DNA of 14,840 nucleotides from Gammaproteobacteria bacterium (GCA_019136395.1 JAGVUH010000048.1:1-14840), one strand, 5' to 3'. Shown: positions 5,470 to 13,326, numbered from the stretch's first letter. Numbers and translations are program-made. The notes: generated by a model from the sequence alone, not told the origin.

Positions 5470-7413
5470 TCACTTGCGGTCGTCCTTGACCTCCTCGAAC
5501 TCGGCGTCGACCACGTCGTCACCGCCGGCCTTCTTCTCCCCGCCCGCCGGACCGGCGTGGCCGCCGGCCCCGGCCTGACCGGCGCCGGCGTCACCCTGCT
5601 GGGAATAGAGGCGCTCGGCCATCTTGGCGGAGGCATCGCCCAGGGCCTTGGTCAGGCGCTCGATGCGGTCCTTGTCCTCCGATTTCATGGCCCCTTCCAG
5701 GTCCTTGATGGCGGACTCGATACGCTCCTTTTCCCCGGACTCCATCTTGTCGCCGAGCTGCTCCATGGACTTGCGAGTGGCGTGGATGAGGGTGTCGGCC
5801 TGGTTGCGGGCGCCCACCAGCTCGTGGAAACGGCGATCCTCCTCGGCATGGGCCTCGGCGTCCTTGACCATGCGCTTGATCTCGTCGTCGGAGAGGCCGG
5901 AGGAGGCCTTGATGACGATGGACTGCTGCTTGCCAGTGGCCTTGTCCTTGGCGGAGACGTTGAGGATGCCGTTGGCGTCGATGTCGAACTTGACCTCGAT
6001 CTGGGGCATGCCGCGGGGTGCCGGCGGGATGTCGCTCAGGTCAAACCGCCCCAGGGACTTGTTGGCGGAGGCCTGCTCGCGCTCACCCTGCAGGACGTGG
6101 ACGGTGACGGCGGTCTGGTTGTCGTCGGCGGTGGAGAAGACCTGCTGGGCCGAGGTGGGGATGGTGGTGTTCTTCTCGATCAGTTTGGTCATGACCCCGC
6201 CCAGGGTCTCGATGCCCAGCGACAGGGGGGTGACGTCGAGGAGCAGCACGTCCTTGACCTGGCCACCGAGCACGCCGCCCTGGATGGCGGCGCCCACGGC
6301 CACCGCCTCGTCGGGGTTGACGTCCTTGCGCGGGGCCTTGCCGAAGAACTCCTGGACCTTGGCCTGGACCATGGGCATGCGGGTCTGGCCACCGACCAGG
6401 ATGACCTCGTTGATCTCCCCGGCGCCCAGGCCGGCGTCCTTGAGTGCGGTGCGGCAGGGCCCAATGGTCCGCTCCACCAGGTCCTCGACCAGGGACTCCA
6501 GCTTGGCCCGGGTCAGCTTGACGTTGAGGTGCTTGGGCCCGGTCTGATCGGCGGTGATGTAGGGCAGGTTGATGTCGGTCTGCTGACTGGAGCTGAGCTC
6601 GATCTTGGCCTTCTCCGCGGCCTCCTTGAGACGCTGCAGGGCCAGGGGGTCCTTGCGCAGGTCCATGCCCTGCTCCTTCTGGAAGATCTCCACCAGGTGG
6701 TCGATGATGCGCTTGTCGAAGTCCTCGCCACCGAGGAAGGTGTCGCCATTGGTGGACAGGACCTCGAACTGGTGCTCGCCCTCGATCTCGGCGATCTCGA
6801 TGATGGAGATGTCGAAGGTACCGCCACCCAGGTCGAAGACCGCGATCTTCTGGTCGCCGCGCTGCTTGTCCATGCCATAGGCCAGGGAGGCGGCGGTGGG
6901 CTCGTTGATGATGCGCTTGACGTCGAGGCCGGCGATCCGGCCGGCGTCCTTGGTCGCCTGGCGCTGGGAGTCGTTGAAGTAGGCGGGCACGGTGATGACG
7001 GCCTCGCGCACCTCCTCGCCCAGGTAGTCCTCGGCAGTCTTCTTCATCTTCTGCAGGATCTTGGCCGAGATCTCCGGCGGGGCCATTTTCTTGCCGTGGA
7101 CCTCGACCCAAGCGTCACCGTTGTCGGCGCGGGCGATCTTGTAGGGCACCATGCCCATGTCCTTCTTGACCACGTCGTCCTCGAAACGCCGGCCGATCAG
7201 CCGCTTGATGGCGAAGAGGGTGTTCTGGGGGTTGGTGACCGCCTGCCGCTTGGCGGACTGGCCGACCAGGACCTCGTTGTCGCCGGTGAAGGCGACGATG
7301 GAGGGCGTGGTGCGATCGCCCTCCGCGTTCTCGATGACCTTGACCTTGTCGCCCTCCATGATAGCGACGCAGGAATTGGTGGTACCCAGGTCGATGCCGA
7401 TGATCTTTCCCAT
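5470..7413 (-). CDS. dnaK: Chaperone DnaK (Hsp70)
   Basis: The 647-aa ATP-dependent cytoplasmic chaperone is the core of the DnaK-DnaJ-GrpE machine. The nucleotide-binding domain shows [10 protein letters not shown] (6-15), [17 protein letters not shown] (142-158), [10 protein letters not shown] (171-180), and DLGGGTFD with T199 in the autophosphorylation position. The VGGQTRMP motif follows. The interdomain linker and start of the substrate domain read [14 protein letters not shown], and the C-terminus ends [16 protein letters not shown], the usual bacterial tail after a Gly/Ala-rich lid end. The ATG at 7411-7413 gives the family start [10 protein letters not shown] and has GGAG (plus-strand 7424-7427) 10 nt upstream. 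A further 21 codons are open but unlike DnaK. A sigma-32-type promoter lies about 60-90 bp upstream, inside the grpE-dnaK gap. It follows grpE by 223 bp from the end of the promoter-bearing gap's upstream gene start only in order, with 164 bp separating the two coding regions. All key residues are intact. Confidence 0.99.
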   Translation of the reverse strand: MGKIIGIDLGTTNSCVAIMEGDKVKVIENAEGDRTTPSIVAFTGDNEVLVGQSAKRQAVTNPQNTLFAIKRLIGRRFEDDVVKKDMGMVPYKIARADNGDAWVEVHGKKMAPPEISAKILQKMKKTAEDYLGEEVREAVITVPAYFNDSQRQATKDAGRIAGLDVKRIINEPTAASLAYGMDKQRGDQKIAVFDLGGGTFDISIIEIAEIEGEHQFEVLSTNGDTFLGGEDFDKRIIDHLVEIFQKEQGMDLRKDPLALQRLKEAAEKAKIELSSSQQTDINLPYITADQTGPKHLNVKLTRAKLESLVEDLVERTIGPCRTALKDAGLGAGEINEVILVGGQTRMPMVQAKVQEFFGKAPRKDVNPDEAVAVGAAIQGGVLGGQVKDVLLLDVTPLSLGIETLGGVMTKLIEKNTTIPTSAQQVFSTADDNQTAVTVHVLQGEREQASANKSLGRFDLSDIPPAPRGMPQIEVKFDIDANGILNVSAKDKATGKQQSIVIKASSGLSDDEIKRMVKDAEAHAEEDRRFHELVGARNQADTLIHATRKSMEQLGDKMESGEKERIESAIKDLEGAMKSEDKDRIERLTKALGDASAKMAERLYSQQGDAGAGQAGAGGHAGPAGGEKKAGGDDVVDAEFEEVKDDRK

Positions 7414-7474
7414 GTTGACTGTTCTCCGGAACTGGTGGATAGCGCGCCGGGTGGGGCGCGCCGGATGCCGCGGC

Positions 7475-7503
7475 AAATGGGGTGAAACCCCGCGGGTTTA
7501 AAG
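7475..7503 (-). promoter_or_regulatory. Sigma-32 (RpoH)-type heat-shock promoter for dnaK
   Basis: The minus strand reads CTTTAAA (7503-7497), 14 bp, then CCCCATTT (7482-7475). The heat-shock consensus is CTTGAA-N13-15-CCCCATxT, so the -10 is essentially perfect and the -35 differs by one base. The spacer holds the perfect inverted repeat AAACCC-CGC-GGGTTT (7485-7499). Transcription would start near 7468 and give a leader of about 50 nt. Confidence 0.8.
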
Positions 7504-7577
7504 GCGGCACTCGGGTTATTGCGTGCTTGTTTGACCCCGGTCAGGAATCGGTGTGGCTCAGCCGACCAGCCCAATAC

Positions 7578-8354
7578 TCAACCGGCGCTGGAGACGATCA
7601 CCATGGCCGGGCGAACCAGACGACCGTTGAGGACATACCCCTTCTGGATGACGGTGGTCACGGTATTGGGCGGCACCTCGGTGCTGGGCTGGAGGGTCAT
7701 GGCCTGGTGATACTCGGGGTTGAAGGGCTCCCCCCGGGGATCGAGCCGCTCGACGCCGAAGCGACTCATGACATCGGCCATCTGCTTGAGGGTCAGCTCG
7801 GTACCCTCCCGCAGGCTGGCCAGGTCGGCCTGTTCCTTGCTGGCGGCCTCGAGGGCCAGTTCCAGGCTGTCACGGACCCCCAGCAGGTCCTTGACGAAGC
7901 TGTCGAGGGCGTACTTGTGGGCCTTCTCCAGTTCGAGGGCGTGGCGACGGCGCAGGTTCTCCATCTCGGCGCGGGTGCGCAGCAACTGATCCCAGTGGTC
8001 GTCGGCCTTGGCGCGGGCGTCCTCCAGCAGGGCGGACAGATTGGCGTCAGCCGGGCCACCGGACCCCTCCGCGGCCTGGGCCCGGGTCCCACCACCCTCG
8101 GCGCGCTGCTCCGTCGCGAAGGGATTGGGTTCGGTCGGCGCCGCCTCGGCCTGGGCCTGGGCCGCAGCGCTCGCCGCGGGCTCCGTGGGCGACGCGGCCT
8201 GGGCATCCGCCCCGGACTCAGCGCCGGCCCCGGCCCCGGACTGAGCCGCGGCACCGACCCCGACCTCGGTCTTGATCTCCACCCTCTCGCCGGACGCGGG
8301 CCCGGGGGCCCGGGCGGTCCCGGCGGGTTGTACCTGTTCCTCTACCATTGCCAT
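7578..8354 (-). CDS. grpE: Nucleotide exchange factor GrpE with a long Ala/Glu/Pro-rich N-terminus
   Basis: The 258-aa protein releases ADP from DnaK and resets the chaperone cycle. The first 100 or so residues are low-complexity (Ala, Gly, Glu, Pro) and probably disordered. The conserved part begins near NLSALLEDARAKADDHWDQL (105-124) with the long dimerising helix containing RTRAEMENLRRR (127-138). It ends in the beta domain with NPEYHQAM (212-219), VIQKGYVLNGRLVRPAMVIVS (235-255). E. coli GrpE has about 197 residues, so the extra length is in the N-terminus. Three in-frame ATGs follow AGGAGGT (plus-strand 8359-8365); the middle one, at 8354, has the best 5-nt spacing. Starting at 8357 or 8348 would change only two residues either way. 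It follows hrcA by 54 bp and precedes dnaK by 164 bp. Confidence 0.97.
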   Translation of the reverse strand: MAMVEEQVQPAGTARAPGPASGERVEIKTEVGVGAAAQSGAGAGAESGADAQAASPTEPAASAAAQAQAEAAPTEPNPFATEQRAEGGGTRAQAAEGSGGPADANLSALLEDARAKADDHWDQLLRTRAEMENLRRRHALELEKAHKYALDSFVKDLLGVRDSLELALEAASKEQADLASLREGTELTLKQMADVMSRFGVERLDPRGEPFNPEYHQAMTLQPSTEVPPNTVTTVIQKGYVLNGRLVRPAMVIVSSAG

Positions 8355-8358
8355 CATT

Positions 8359-8365
8359 ACCTCCT
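8359..8365 (-). promoter_or_regulatory. Strong grpE ribosome binding site
   Basis: AGGAGGT on the minus strand is a near-full match to the 16S 3' end. The three candidate ATGs start 2, 5 and 11 nt after AGGAGG; the second is favoured. Confidence 0.75.
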
Positions 8366-8408
8366 GACCGGGATGCAAGGGGACTGGCCTTCACCCCGGA
8401 TCTGCGCT

Positions 8409-9455
8409 TCAACCATGTTTGAGGGCGGCGCCGAGAAGGCGCGCCGTCACGTCAACGATCGGGATCACCCGCGGGTAGTTCATGCGCGCCGGGCCGATGA
8501 CGCCCAGGACCCCAATCACCTTGCCATCGATGTGGTAGGGGGCGCCCACCAGGCTGCAACCTCCCAAGACCTCGTAACCCGACTCCTCGCCGACGAAGAT
8601 CTGCACCCCTTCGGCCTCGATGCAGCGATCAAGCAGGTGCAGGATCTGCCGCTTTTCGGTAAAGGCCTCGAAGAGTTGCTTGAGGCGATCCAGGTTGGCG
8701 AGTTCGGCGAAGTCCATGAGATTGGTCTGACCCGCCACGTACAGCTCATCCTTGTCCTCGGCCACCTCCACCACCCGTCGGGCCAGGTCCAGGGCCTGAC
8801 GCATGAGCTGGTCCATGTGGTCATGGGTACGGCGCATCTCGTCCAGGAGCCGCTGCCGCACCTCGCGCATGTCCCGCCCGAGAAAGAGGGCGTTGAGGTA
8901 GTTGGCGGCCTGCTCCAGTTGCGAGGGGCTGTAACGCTCGTCGGTGTGGATGATCCGGTTGTGGACCTCGCCCTCGTCGGTCACCAGGATGGCCAGCACC
9001 CGGTCGCCGGAGAGGGGCAGGAACTCGATCCGCCGGAAGGCGTTGCGCTCGCGGCGCGGCAGCATCACCACCCCGGCGAGACGGGTCACGCCGGAGAGGA
9101 GCTGGGAGGCGGTCGCGATCAGGGCCGCCGAGTCATCCAGGGCGGCGAAGCGCCGGCGCATCTCGTCCACCTCGTCCGCCGCCGGCGGTTTCACCGTCAG
9201 CAGGGTATCGAGGAAGAGGCGATAACCCGAGACCGTCGGCACCCGTCCCGAGGAGGTGTGGGGCGAGGTCACCAGGCCCAGTTCCTCCAGGTCGGCCATG
9301 ACGTTGCGGACCGTGGCCGGACTCAGCTCCAGCCCGGTGTCCTTGGCCAGGGTGCGCGAACCCACGGGCTGGCCGTCACGGATATACCGCTCCACCAGCG
9401 CCTTGAGAAAGTGCAAGGCCCGGTCACTGACCGGATTGTCAGTCTTCGCCGTCAC
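8409..9455 (-). CDS. hrcA: Heat-inducible transcription repressor HrcA
   Basis: The 348-aa DNA-binding repressor acts on CIRCE operators; in the known system its folding depends on GroE, so chaperone shortage relieves repression. The N-terminal winged-helix shows GQPVGSRTL (28-36), ELSPATVRNVMADLEELGL (43-61) and SPHTSSGRVPT (64-74). These are the most conserved HrcA signatures. A GAF-like central domain and the C-terminal GVIGPARMNYPRVIPIVD motif follow. I chose the GTG at 9453-9455 (MTAKTDNPVSDR), preceded by GAGG at 7 nt. The open frame extends to a GTG at 9503, but that would start 4 bp from the CIRCE element without a ribosome site. It is first in the hrcA-grpE-dnaK-dnaJ order, divergent from nadK. 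A perfect CIRCE upstream implies autoregulation. Confidence 0.97.
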   Translation of the reverse strand: MTAKTDNPVSDRALHFLKALVERYIRDGQPVGSRTLAKDTGLELSPATVRNVMADLEELGLVTSPHTSSGRVPTVSGYRLFLDTLLTVKPPAADEVDEMRRRFAALDDSAALIATASQLLSGVTRLAGVVMLPRRERNAFRRIEFLPLSGDRVLAILVTDEGEVHNRIIHTDERYSPSQLEQAANYLNALFLGRDMREVRQRLLDEMRRTHDHMDQLMRQALDLARRVVEVAEDKDELYVAGQTNLMDFAELANLDRLKQLFEAFTEKRQILHLLDRCIEAEGVQIFVGEESGYEVLGGCSLVGAPYHIDGKVIGVLGVIGPARMNYPRVIPIVDVTARLLGAALKHG

Positions 9456-9462
9456 TTTGCGC

Positions 9463-9466
9463 CCTC
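9463..9466 (-). promoter_or_regulatory. Ribosome binding site supporting the hrcA GTG at 9455
   Basis: GAGG on the minus strand, 7 nt before GTG, supports the shorter HrcA of 348 residues over the form beginning at 9503. Confidence 0.55.
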
Positions 9467-9507
9467 GGAATCCCGACTTCGCGCGACCGCGCGTCCCTAC
9501 CACCCGA

Positions 9508-9534
9508 TTAGCACTCCCCTGGGGTGAGTGCTAA
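9508..9534. promoter_or_regulatory. Perfect CIRCE operator (HrcA binding site)
   Basis: TTAGCACTC (9508-9516), nine bases, then GAGTGCTAA (9526-9534) is an exact match to the CIRCE consensus with the canonical N9 spacer. It lies 52 bp upstream of the hrcA GTG, immediately downstream of the predicted -10. Bound HrcA would block initiation or clearance. It is also about 100 bp upstream of the divergent nadK. Confidence 0.97.
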
Positions 9535-9541
9535 AGCGGTC

Positions 9542-9570
9542 AATTTAGGGATTGCCCGGCGGGCTGTCAA
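9542..9570 (-). promoter_or_regulatory. Sigma-70-type promoter of hrcA-grpE
   Basis: The minus strand reads TTGACA (9570-9565), a 17-bp spacer, then TAAATT (9547-9542). This is a perfect -35 and a good -10 at ideal spacing. The expected start site falls at the edge of the CIRCE operator, the usual arrangement for HrcA control. Confidence 0.85.
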
Positions 9571-9635
9571 GGCAAGCCGCATCGCGTCAAGCGGCGTTGT
9601 TTACGACCAAGCCCCTTTCGGCGATCATCATCGCC

Positions 9636-10547
9636 ATGAAAGGCCCCTCCCCCCCCTTGCCCCACCCCTTCGCGACCATCGGCGTCATCGCCAAGCAGGG
9701 CGAGACCGTCAAGACCCGTCAGGCCGTCCAGCACCTGGCCGCTTGTCTGCGCCAGCGCCGGCTCGCGGTCCGGTTCGATCCCCTGGCCGCGGCCCTGACC
9801 ACCGAACCCGCCGACCTGGCCCTGGATCCCGACGCCATGGGGGAGGCCTGCGATCTGGTCATCACCGTCGGCGGTGACGGCACCCTGCTCGGCGCAGCCC
9901 GCGCCCTGGCCAGCTCGGGGGTCCCCCTGCTGGGGATCAACCTGGGCCGCCTCGGCTTTCTCGCCGACCTCCCCACCGATGCCCTGGAGACCTGCCTGGA
10001 CCCCATCCTGGCCGGGGAGTTCGATGCCGAGGAGCGCTTCCTCCTCGCGGCGCGGGTCAACGGTGACCCGCCACTCCTGGCCCTCAACGACGTCGTCATC
10101 CACAAATGGAACACGGCGCGCATGATCGAGCTGGAGACCCTGATCGACGGCTCCTTCGTCAACCGCCAGCGGGGGGACGGCATCATCGTCGCCACCCCCA
10201 CCGGCTCCACCGCCTATGCCCTCTCCGGCGGTGGCCCGCTCATCCATCCGGCCCTAGACGCCATCGCCCTGGTGCCCATCTGTCCCCACACCCTCAGCAA
10301 CCGGCCGCTGGTGGTGGGCGGCCACAGCCGCATCGAGATCCGCGCCGACAGCGCCCATGACCAGGGCCATGTCATCGTCACCTGCGACGGCCAGGCCGAT
10401 GTCTTTCTCACCGCGGACTCCAGCGTGCGGATCGAACGCGCCCCCCATCCCATCCGCCTCCTGCATCCCCGGGGACACGATCATTTCCAGATCCTGCGCG
10501 CCAAGCTGGGGTGGGCCGGTCATCCGGCGGGCCTTAATCCGGATTAG
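9636..10547 (+). CDS. nadK: NAD kinase
   Basis: The 303-aa cytoplasmic enzyme phosphorylates NAD to NADP with ATP. The catalytic GGDGT motif is at 79-83 in the context LVITVGGDGTLLGAAR. It is followed by GINLGRLGFLAD, the NDVVIHK segment, and the glycine-rich GDGIIVATPTGSTAYALSGGGP region (TPTGSTAY at 187-194), all diagnostic of the family. Length matches other bacterial NadK (about 290-305). The ATG at 9636 is chosen because homologous sequence begins about a dozen residues later (FATIGVIAK). The frame is open further upstream to 9552, but that part overlaps the hrcA promoter. No clear Shine-Dalgarno is present. It is divergent from hrcA and is followed by recN after 47 bp on the same strand, as in many gammaproteobacteria. 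Confidence 0.97.
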   Translation: MKGPSPPLPHPFATIGVIAKQGETVKTRQAVQHLAACLRQRRLAVRFDPLAAALTTEPADLALDPDAMGEACDLVITVGGDGTLLGAARALASSGVPLLGINLGRLGFLADLPTDALETCLDPILAGEFDAEERFLLAARVNGDPPLLALNDVVIHKWNTARMIELETLIDGSFVNRQRGDGIIVATPTGSTAYALSGGGPLIHPALDAIALVPICPHTLSNRPLVVGGHSRIEIRADSAHDQGHVIVTCDGQADVFLTADSSVRIERAPHPIRLLHPRGHDHFQILRAKLGWAGHPAGLNPD

Positions 10548-10582
10548 CCTGGTGGCGACCTAGCTTATCCGGCCCCGATAAC

Positions 10583-10588
10583 AGGAGG
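10583..10588 (+). promoter_or_regulatory. recN ribosome binding site
   Basis: AGGAGG, 6 nt before the ATG at 10595, fixes the recN start. No LexA-type CTGT-N8-ACAG operator is visible in the 47-bp nadK-recN gap. Confidence 0.8.
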
Positions 10589-10594
10589 CACCCC

Positions 10595-12271
10595 ATGCTG
10601 AGCCATATCCTCATTCAGGACCTCGCCGTGGTCAGCGCCCTGGAACTCGAACTGGGCCCGGGCATGACCGCCCTCACTGGCGAGACCGGGGCCGGTAAGT
10701 CCATCCTCATCGACGCCCTGGGCCTCGCCCTGGGGGACCGGGCCGACGCGGGCATGATCCGGGCGGGTCGCGAGCGGGCCGAGGTGGCGGCCAGCTTCGA
10801 CCTCACCGCCGTGCCCGCGGCCCGGGACTGGCTGGTGGAGCAGGACCTGGCCGAGGAAGGCGATGGCGACTGCGCCATCCGCCGCCTGCTGCCGGCCAGT
10901 GGCCGCTCCCGGGCCTACATCAACGGTCGCCTCGCCAGCGGCACCCAGCTCCAGTCCCTGGGCGAGCGCCTGGTGGACATCCATGGCCAGCATGCCCACC
11001 AGTCCCTGCTGCGCCCCGCCGCCCAGCGCGAGCTCCTGGACGGCTACGCCGGCCAGACCAGCCAGGTCCGGGAACTGGCCGGCCTCTTTCGCGACTACCG
11101 CGCCCGGGAGGACCGGCTGCGCGCCCTCCTCACCCAGGGGGCGGAGCGGGCGGCGCGCCTGGACCTGCTGCGCTTCCAGGTCGAGGAACTCGAAGGCCTG
11201 GGCCTGACGGCGGGGGACATCGAGGAGCTGGATCGGGAGCAGCGGCGCCTGGCCCACCTGGGCCTGCTCCAGGGCACCGCCGGTCGGCTGCTCGACGCCC
11301 TCCATGACGGCGAGGACGCCCTGCGCGATCGGCTGGGCCGGGCGGAGTCCGAACTGGATGGCCTCCTGAGCTATGACGAGCGCCTGGGGGAGGTCCGCGA
11401 TCTAATCGCCGGGGCCGCCATCCAGGTCGAGGAGGCGGCCTCGGGGCTGCGCCAGTATCTGGATGGCCTGGAACTGGACCCAGCCCTACTGGAGCAGGTC
11501 GAGGCCCGTCTGGCCCAGGTCCACGACCTGGCGCGGAAGTACCGGGTCCTACCCCACGAACTGCCGGAGACCCTGGACCGGCTGCGCGGCGAGCTCGCCG
11601 GGCTGGAGGGGGACGAGGTCTCCCTGGACGTGCTGAGCCGGGAACGGGACGCGGCCTGGCAAGGTTACCGGGTGCGGGCCCTTGAGCTCAGCGCCGCCCG
11701 TCAGGTCGCCGCCGCCCGGCTGTCGGCCACGGTCACCACCGCCATGGCGGAGCTGGGCATGAAGGGCGGCCGCTTCGAGGTCCAGTTGACGCGCCTGGCG
11801 GAGGAGGCCGCCAGCGGTCAGGGCCTGGACCGGGTGGAGTTCCTGGTCAGCGCCAACCCCGGCCAGCCCCTTCAGCCCTTGGCCAAGGTCGCCTCCGGGG
11901 GCGAGCTCTCCCGCATCAGCCTGTGCATCCAGGTCGCCACCGCCGAGTGCGCCGCCATCCCCACCCTGGTCTTCGACGAGGTGGACGTGGGCATCGGCGG
12001 GGCGGTGGCGGAGGTCGTCGGCCGCCTGCTGCGGGCCCTGGGGGAGCGGCGTCAGGTGCTGTGCGTCACCCACCTGCCCCAGGTCGCCGCCCAGGCCCAC
12101 CACCATCTCCAGGTGCGCAAGGAGACCCGGGACGGCCAGACTCACACCCATATCCGCCGCCTCGACGCCAAGGCCCGGATCGACGAGATCGCCCGCATGC
12201 TCGGCGGCACCACCATCACCGAGAAGACCCTGGCCCACGCTAGGGAAATGATCGAGCGGGCCGGGGGCTGA
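10595..12271 (+). CDS. recN: DNA repair protein RecN (SMC-like ATPase)
   Basis: The 558-aa protein is a cytoplasmic SMC/Rad50-like ATPase of recombinational double-strand-break repair. The N-terminal half ATPase has Walker A GETGAGKS (29-36). The middle (about 150-370) is rich in Leu, Glu, Arg and Gln and is expected to form the coiled-coil arms. The C-terminal half holds the ABC signature ASGGELSR (433-440) and Walker B TLVFDEVDVG (457-466). The late VTHLPQVAAQA and MLGGTTITEKTLAHAREM segments are also typical of RecN. Length is normal (E. coli 553). It probably shares a transcript with nadK. Its last 32 bp overlap the 3' end of fur on the other strand. Members in other species are SOS-induced, but no LexA box is seen here. 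Confidence 0.98.
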   Translation: MLSHILIQDLAVVSALELELGPGMTALTGETGAGKSILIDALGLALGDRADAGMIRAGRERAEVAASFDLTAVPAARDWLVEQDLAEEGDGDCAIRRLLPASGRSRAYINGRLASGTQLQSLGERLVDIHGQHAHQSLLRPAAQRELLDGYAGQTSQVRELAGLFRDYRAREDRLRALLTQGAERAARLDLLRFQVEELEGLGLTAGDIEELDREQRRLAHLGLLQGTAGRLLDALHDGEDALRDRLGRAESELDGLLSYDERLGEVRDLIAGAAIQVEEAASGLRQYLDGLELDPALLEQVEARLAQVHDLARKYRVLPHELPETLDRLRGELAGLEGDEVSLDVLSRERDAAWQGYRVRALELSAARQVAAARLSATVTTAMAELGMKGGRFEVQLTRLAEEAASGQGLDRVEFLVSANPGQPLQPLAKVASGGELSRISLCIQVATAECAAIPTLVFDEVDVGIGGAVAEVVGRLLRALGERRQVLCVTHLPQVAAQAHHHLQVRKETRDGQTHTHIRRLDAKARIDEIARMLGGTTITEKTLAHAREMIERAGG

Positions 12272-12728
12272 GGCACGCGCCCCTGACCCCGCCGCACCCT
12301 AACCCCGGCGCCTGGCAGGCGGGGCAGAGGCCGTGGATCACCAGGGTGTGATCCTCCAGGGTGAAACCGTGCTCGGCGGCGATCGCCTGCTGACGGCTCT
12401 CGATGGCCTCATCCATGAATTCCACCACCTGGCCGCACTTCATGCACACCAGATGGTCGTGATGCGCCCCCCGATCCAGTTCGAAGACCGACTGCCCCCC
12501 CTCGAAGTTGTGGCGACAGACCAGCCCGGCCTCCACGAACTGGGTCAGCACCCGGTACACGGTGGCCAGGCCAATCTCCTCCCCCCGCTCCAGCAGCCGG
12601 CGGTACACGTCTTCCGCGCGCAGGTGACGGGGACCCTCGCCCTTGCCACTGGCCTCCAGGATCTCCAGGATCTTGACGCGCGGTAGCGTCACCTTGAGCC
12701 CGGCCTGCTTGATATCCGTCTTGTCCAC
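12240..12728 (-). CDS. fur: Ferric uptake regulator Fur
   Basis: The 162-aa metal-dependent repressor represses iron-acquisition genes when loaded with Fe(II). The winged-helix region is very close to classical Fur: QAGLKVTLPRVKILEIL (8-24), AEDVYRRLLERGEEIGLATVYRVLTQF (38-64), RHNFEGGQSVFEL (72-84). The metal-binding core is HHDHLVCMKCGQVVEF (89-104). Zinc-binding cysteine pairs are C95/C98 and C135/C138. The GTG at 12726-12728 has AGGAGG 5 nt upstream and yields MDKTDIKQAGLK, matching Fur N-termini. The open frame continues upstream into the bamE signal peptide on the other strand and is not coding. After C138 a Gly/Pro/Arg tail of 24 residues, with extra C145 and C152, lies partly over the recN 3' end. 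It is divergent from bamE, as in pseudomonads. Confidence 0.97.
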   Translation of the reverse strand: MDKTDIKQAGLKVTLPRVKILEILEASGKGEGPRHLRAEDVYRRLLERGEEIGLATVYRVLTQFVEAGLVCRHNFEGGQSVFELDRGAHHDHLVCMKCGQVVEFMDEAIESRQQAIAAEHGFTLEDHTLVIHGLCPACQAPGLGCGGVRGACLSPRPARSFP

Positions 12729-12733
12729 GCCGC

Positions 12734-12739
12734 CCTCCT
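12734..12739 (-). promoter_or_regulatory. fur ribosome binding site fixing the GTG start
   Basis: AGGAGG on the minus strand, 5 nt before GTG 12728. It excludes the upstream in-frame starts, which overlap the bamE coding start. Confidence 0.75.
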
Positions 12740-12837
12740 CCCCCGGTTCAGCCCGCCGATTCCTTCCCCGAGGCTTGATGGGCTGGGGTATTATTTGCCC
12801 CCCTGAATCGGCGTCCGCCCGGGTATCGACCAAAAAG

Positions 12838-13326
12838 ATGCAAAAGCTTCCCATTTTATTGGCCATGGGTGCAAGCCTCGCCCTCAGCGGCTGCGCCACC
12901 AAGCGGGACGGCGCGCCCGACTATCAGGAATCGGCCCTCAACCGGCTGCCCTTTGTCTATCAGATGACCATCCAGCAGGGCAACATCATCACCGAGGAGA
13001 TGGTCGACCGGCTCGAACCGGGCATGACGCGCAGTCAGGTCCGCTACCTGCTGGGCACGCCCATGCTCACCGACCTCTTCCACCAGGATCGCTGGTATTA
13101 CACCTACACCATCCGTCATCCCCATCGCGACATGGAAAAGAAGCCGCTGGTGGTCTATTTCGACGGTGAGGTCATGACCCGCGTCGAGGGCTTCACCACG
13201 CCCAACCCGGCACGCCTGGAGGCGGGGGAGCCCGAGGAGGTGATCGTCAGCGTGCCGGACTGGAGTGGCGATTCCGGCCTGGTGAAAAAGACCCTCAAGG
13301 CCCTGGGCGTCGAAGATGACAACTAG
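12838..13326 (+). CDS. bamE: Outer membrane assembly lipoprotein BamE (SmpA/OmlA)
   Basis: The 162-aa lipoprotein belongs to the BAM complex that inserts beta-barrel proteins into the outer membrane. The N-terminal signal ends in a lipobox LALSGC with C19 as the lipidated residue and A20 after it. This suggests release to the outer membrane rather than retention (no Asp at +2). The SmpA/OmlA domain is seen as QQGNIITEEMVDRLEPGMTR, followed by SQVRYLLGTPMLTDLF and RWYYTYTI. A C-terminal tail of about 50 residues goes beyond the E. coli protein (113 aa), as also seen in OmlA-type homologues. The ATG at 12838 gives a proper signal peptide; the frame is open upstream but overlaps fur. Only a weak AAAAG precedes it. 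It is divergent from fur with a 109-bp gap. That gap contains one AT-rich patch (12789-12799) but no clear promoter or Fur box. Confidence 0.95.
   Translation: MQKLPILLAMGASLALSGCATKRDGAPDYQESALNRLPFVYQMTIQQGNIITEEMVDRLEPGMTRSQVRYLLGTPMLTDLFHQDRWYYTYTIRHPHRDMEKKPLVVYFDGEVMTRVEGFTTPNPARLEAGEPEEVIVSVPDWSGDSGLVKKTLKALGVEDDN

Noticed and set aside
5557..7485. 642-codon plus-strand ORF opposite dnaK
   Set aside because: It is the antisense shadow of dnaK in high-GC DNA; its Leu/Gly/Val/Asp-rich translation resembles no family, while the minus frame is an intact DnaK.
9456..9503. Upstream GTG start for hrcA at 9503
   Set aside because: It would start 4 bp from the CIRCE element, in the untranslated leader, with no ribosome site. 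The GTG at 9455 has GAGG and matches HrcA length.
7482..9527. 681-codon plus-strand ORF opposite grpE and hrcA
   Set aside because: It is an antisense shadow spanning two well-recognised genes and crosses the CIRCE operator; composition is dominated by Gly, Leu, His and Val without domains.
9552..9635. Longer NadK start at 9552
   Set aside because: It overlaps the hrcA promoter, adds non-homologous residues and has no ribosome site.
12729..12837. Fur box or strong divergent promoter in the fur-bamE gap
   Set aside because: Only an AT-rich patch (about 12789-12799) is seen. No 19-bp GATAATGATAATCATTATC-like site and no matched -35 at proper spacing on either strand.
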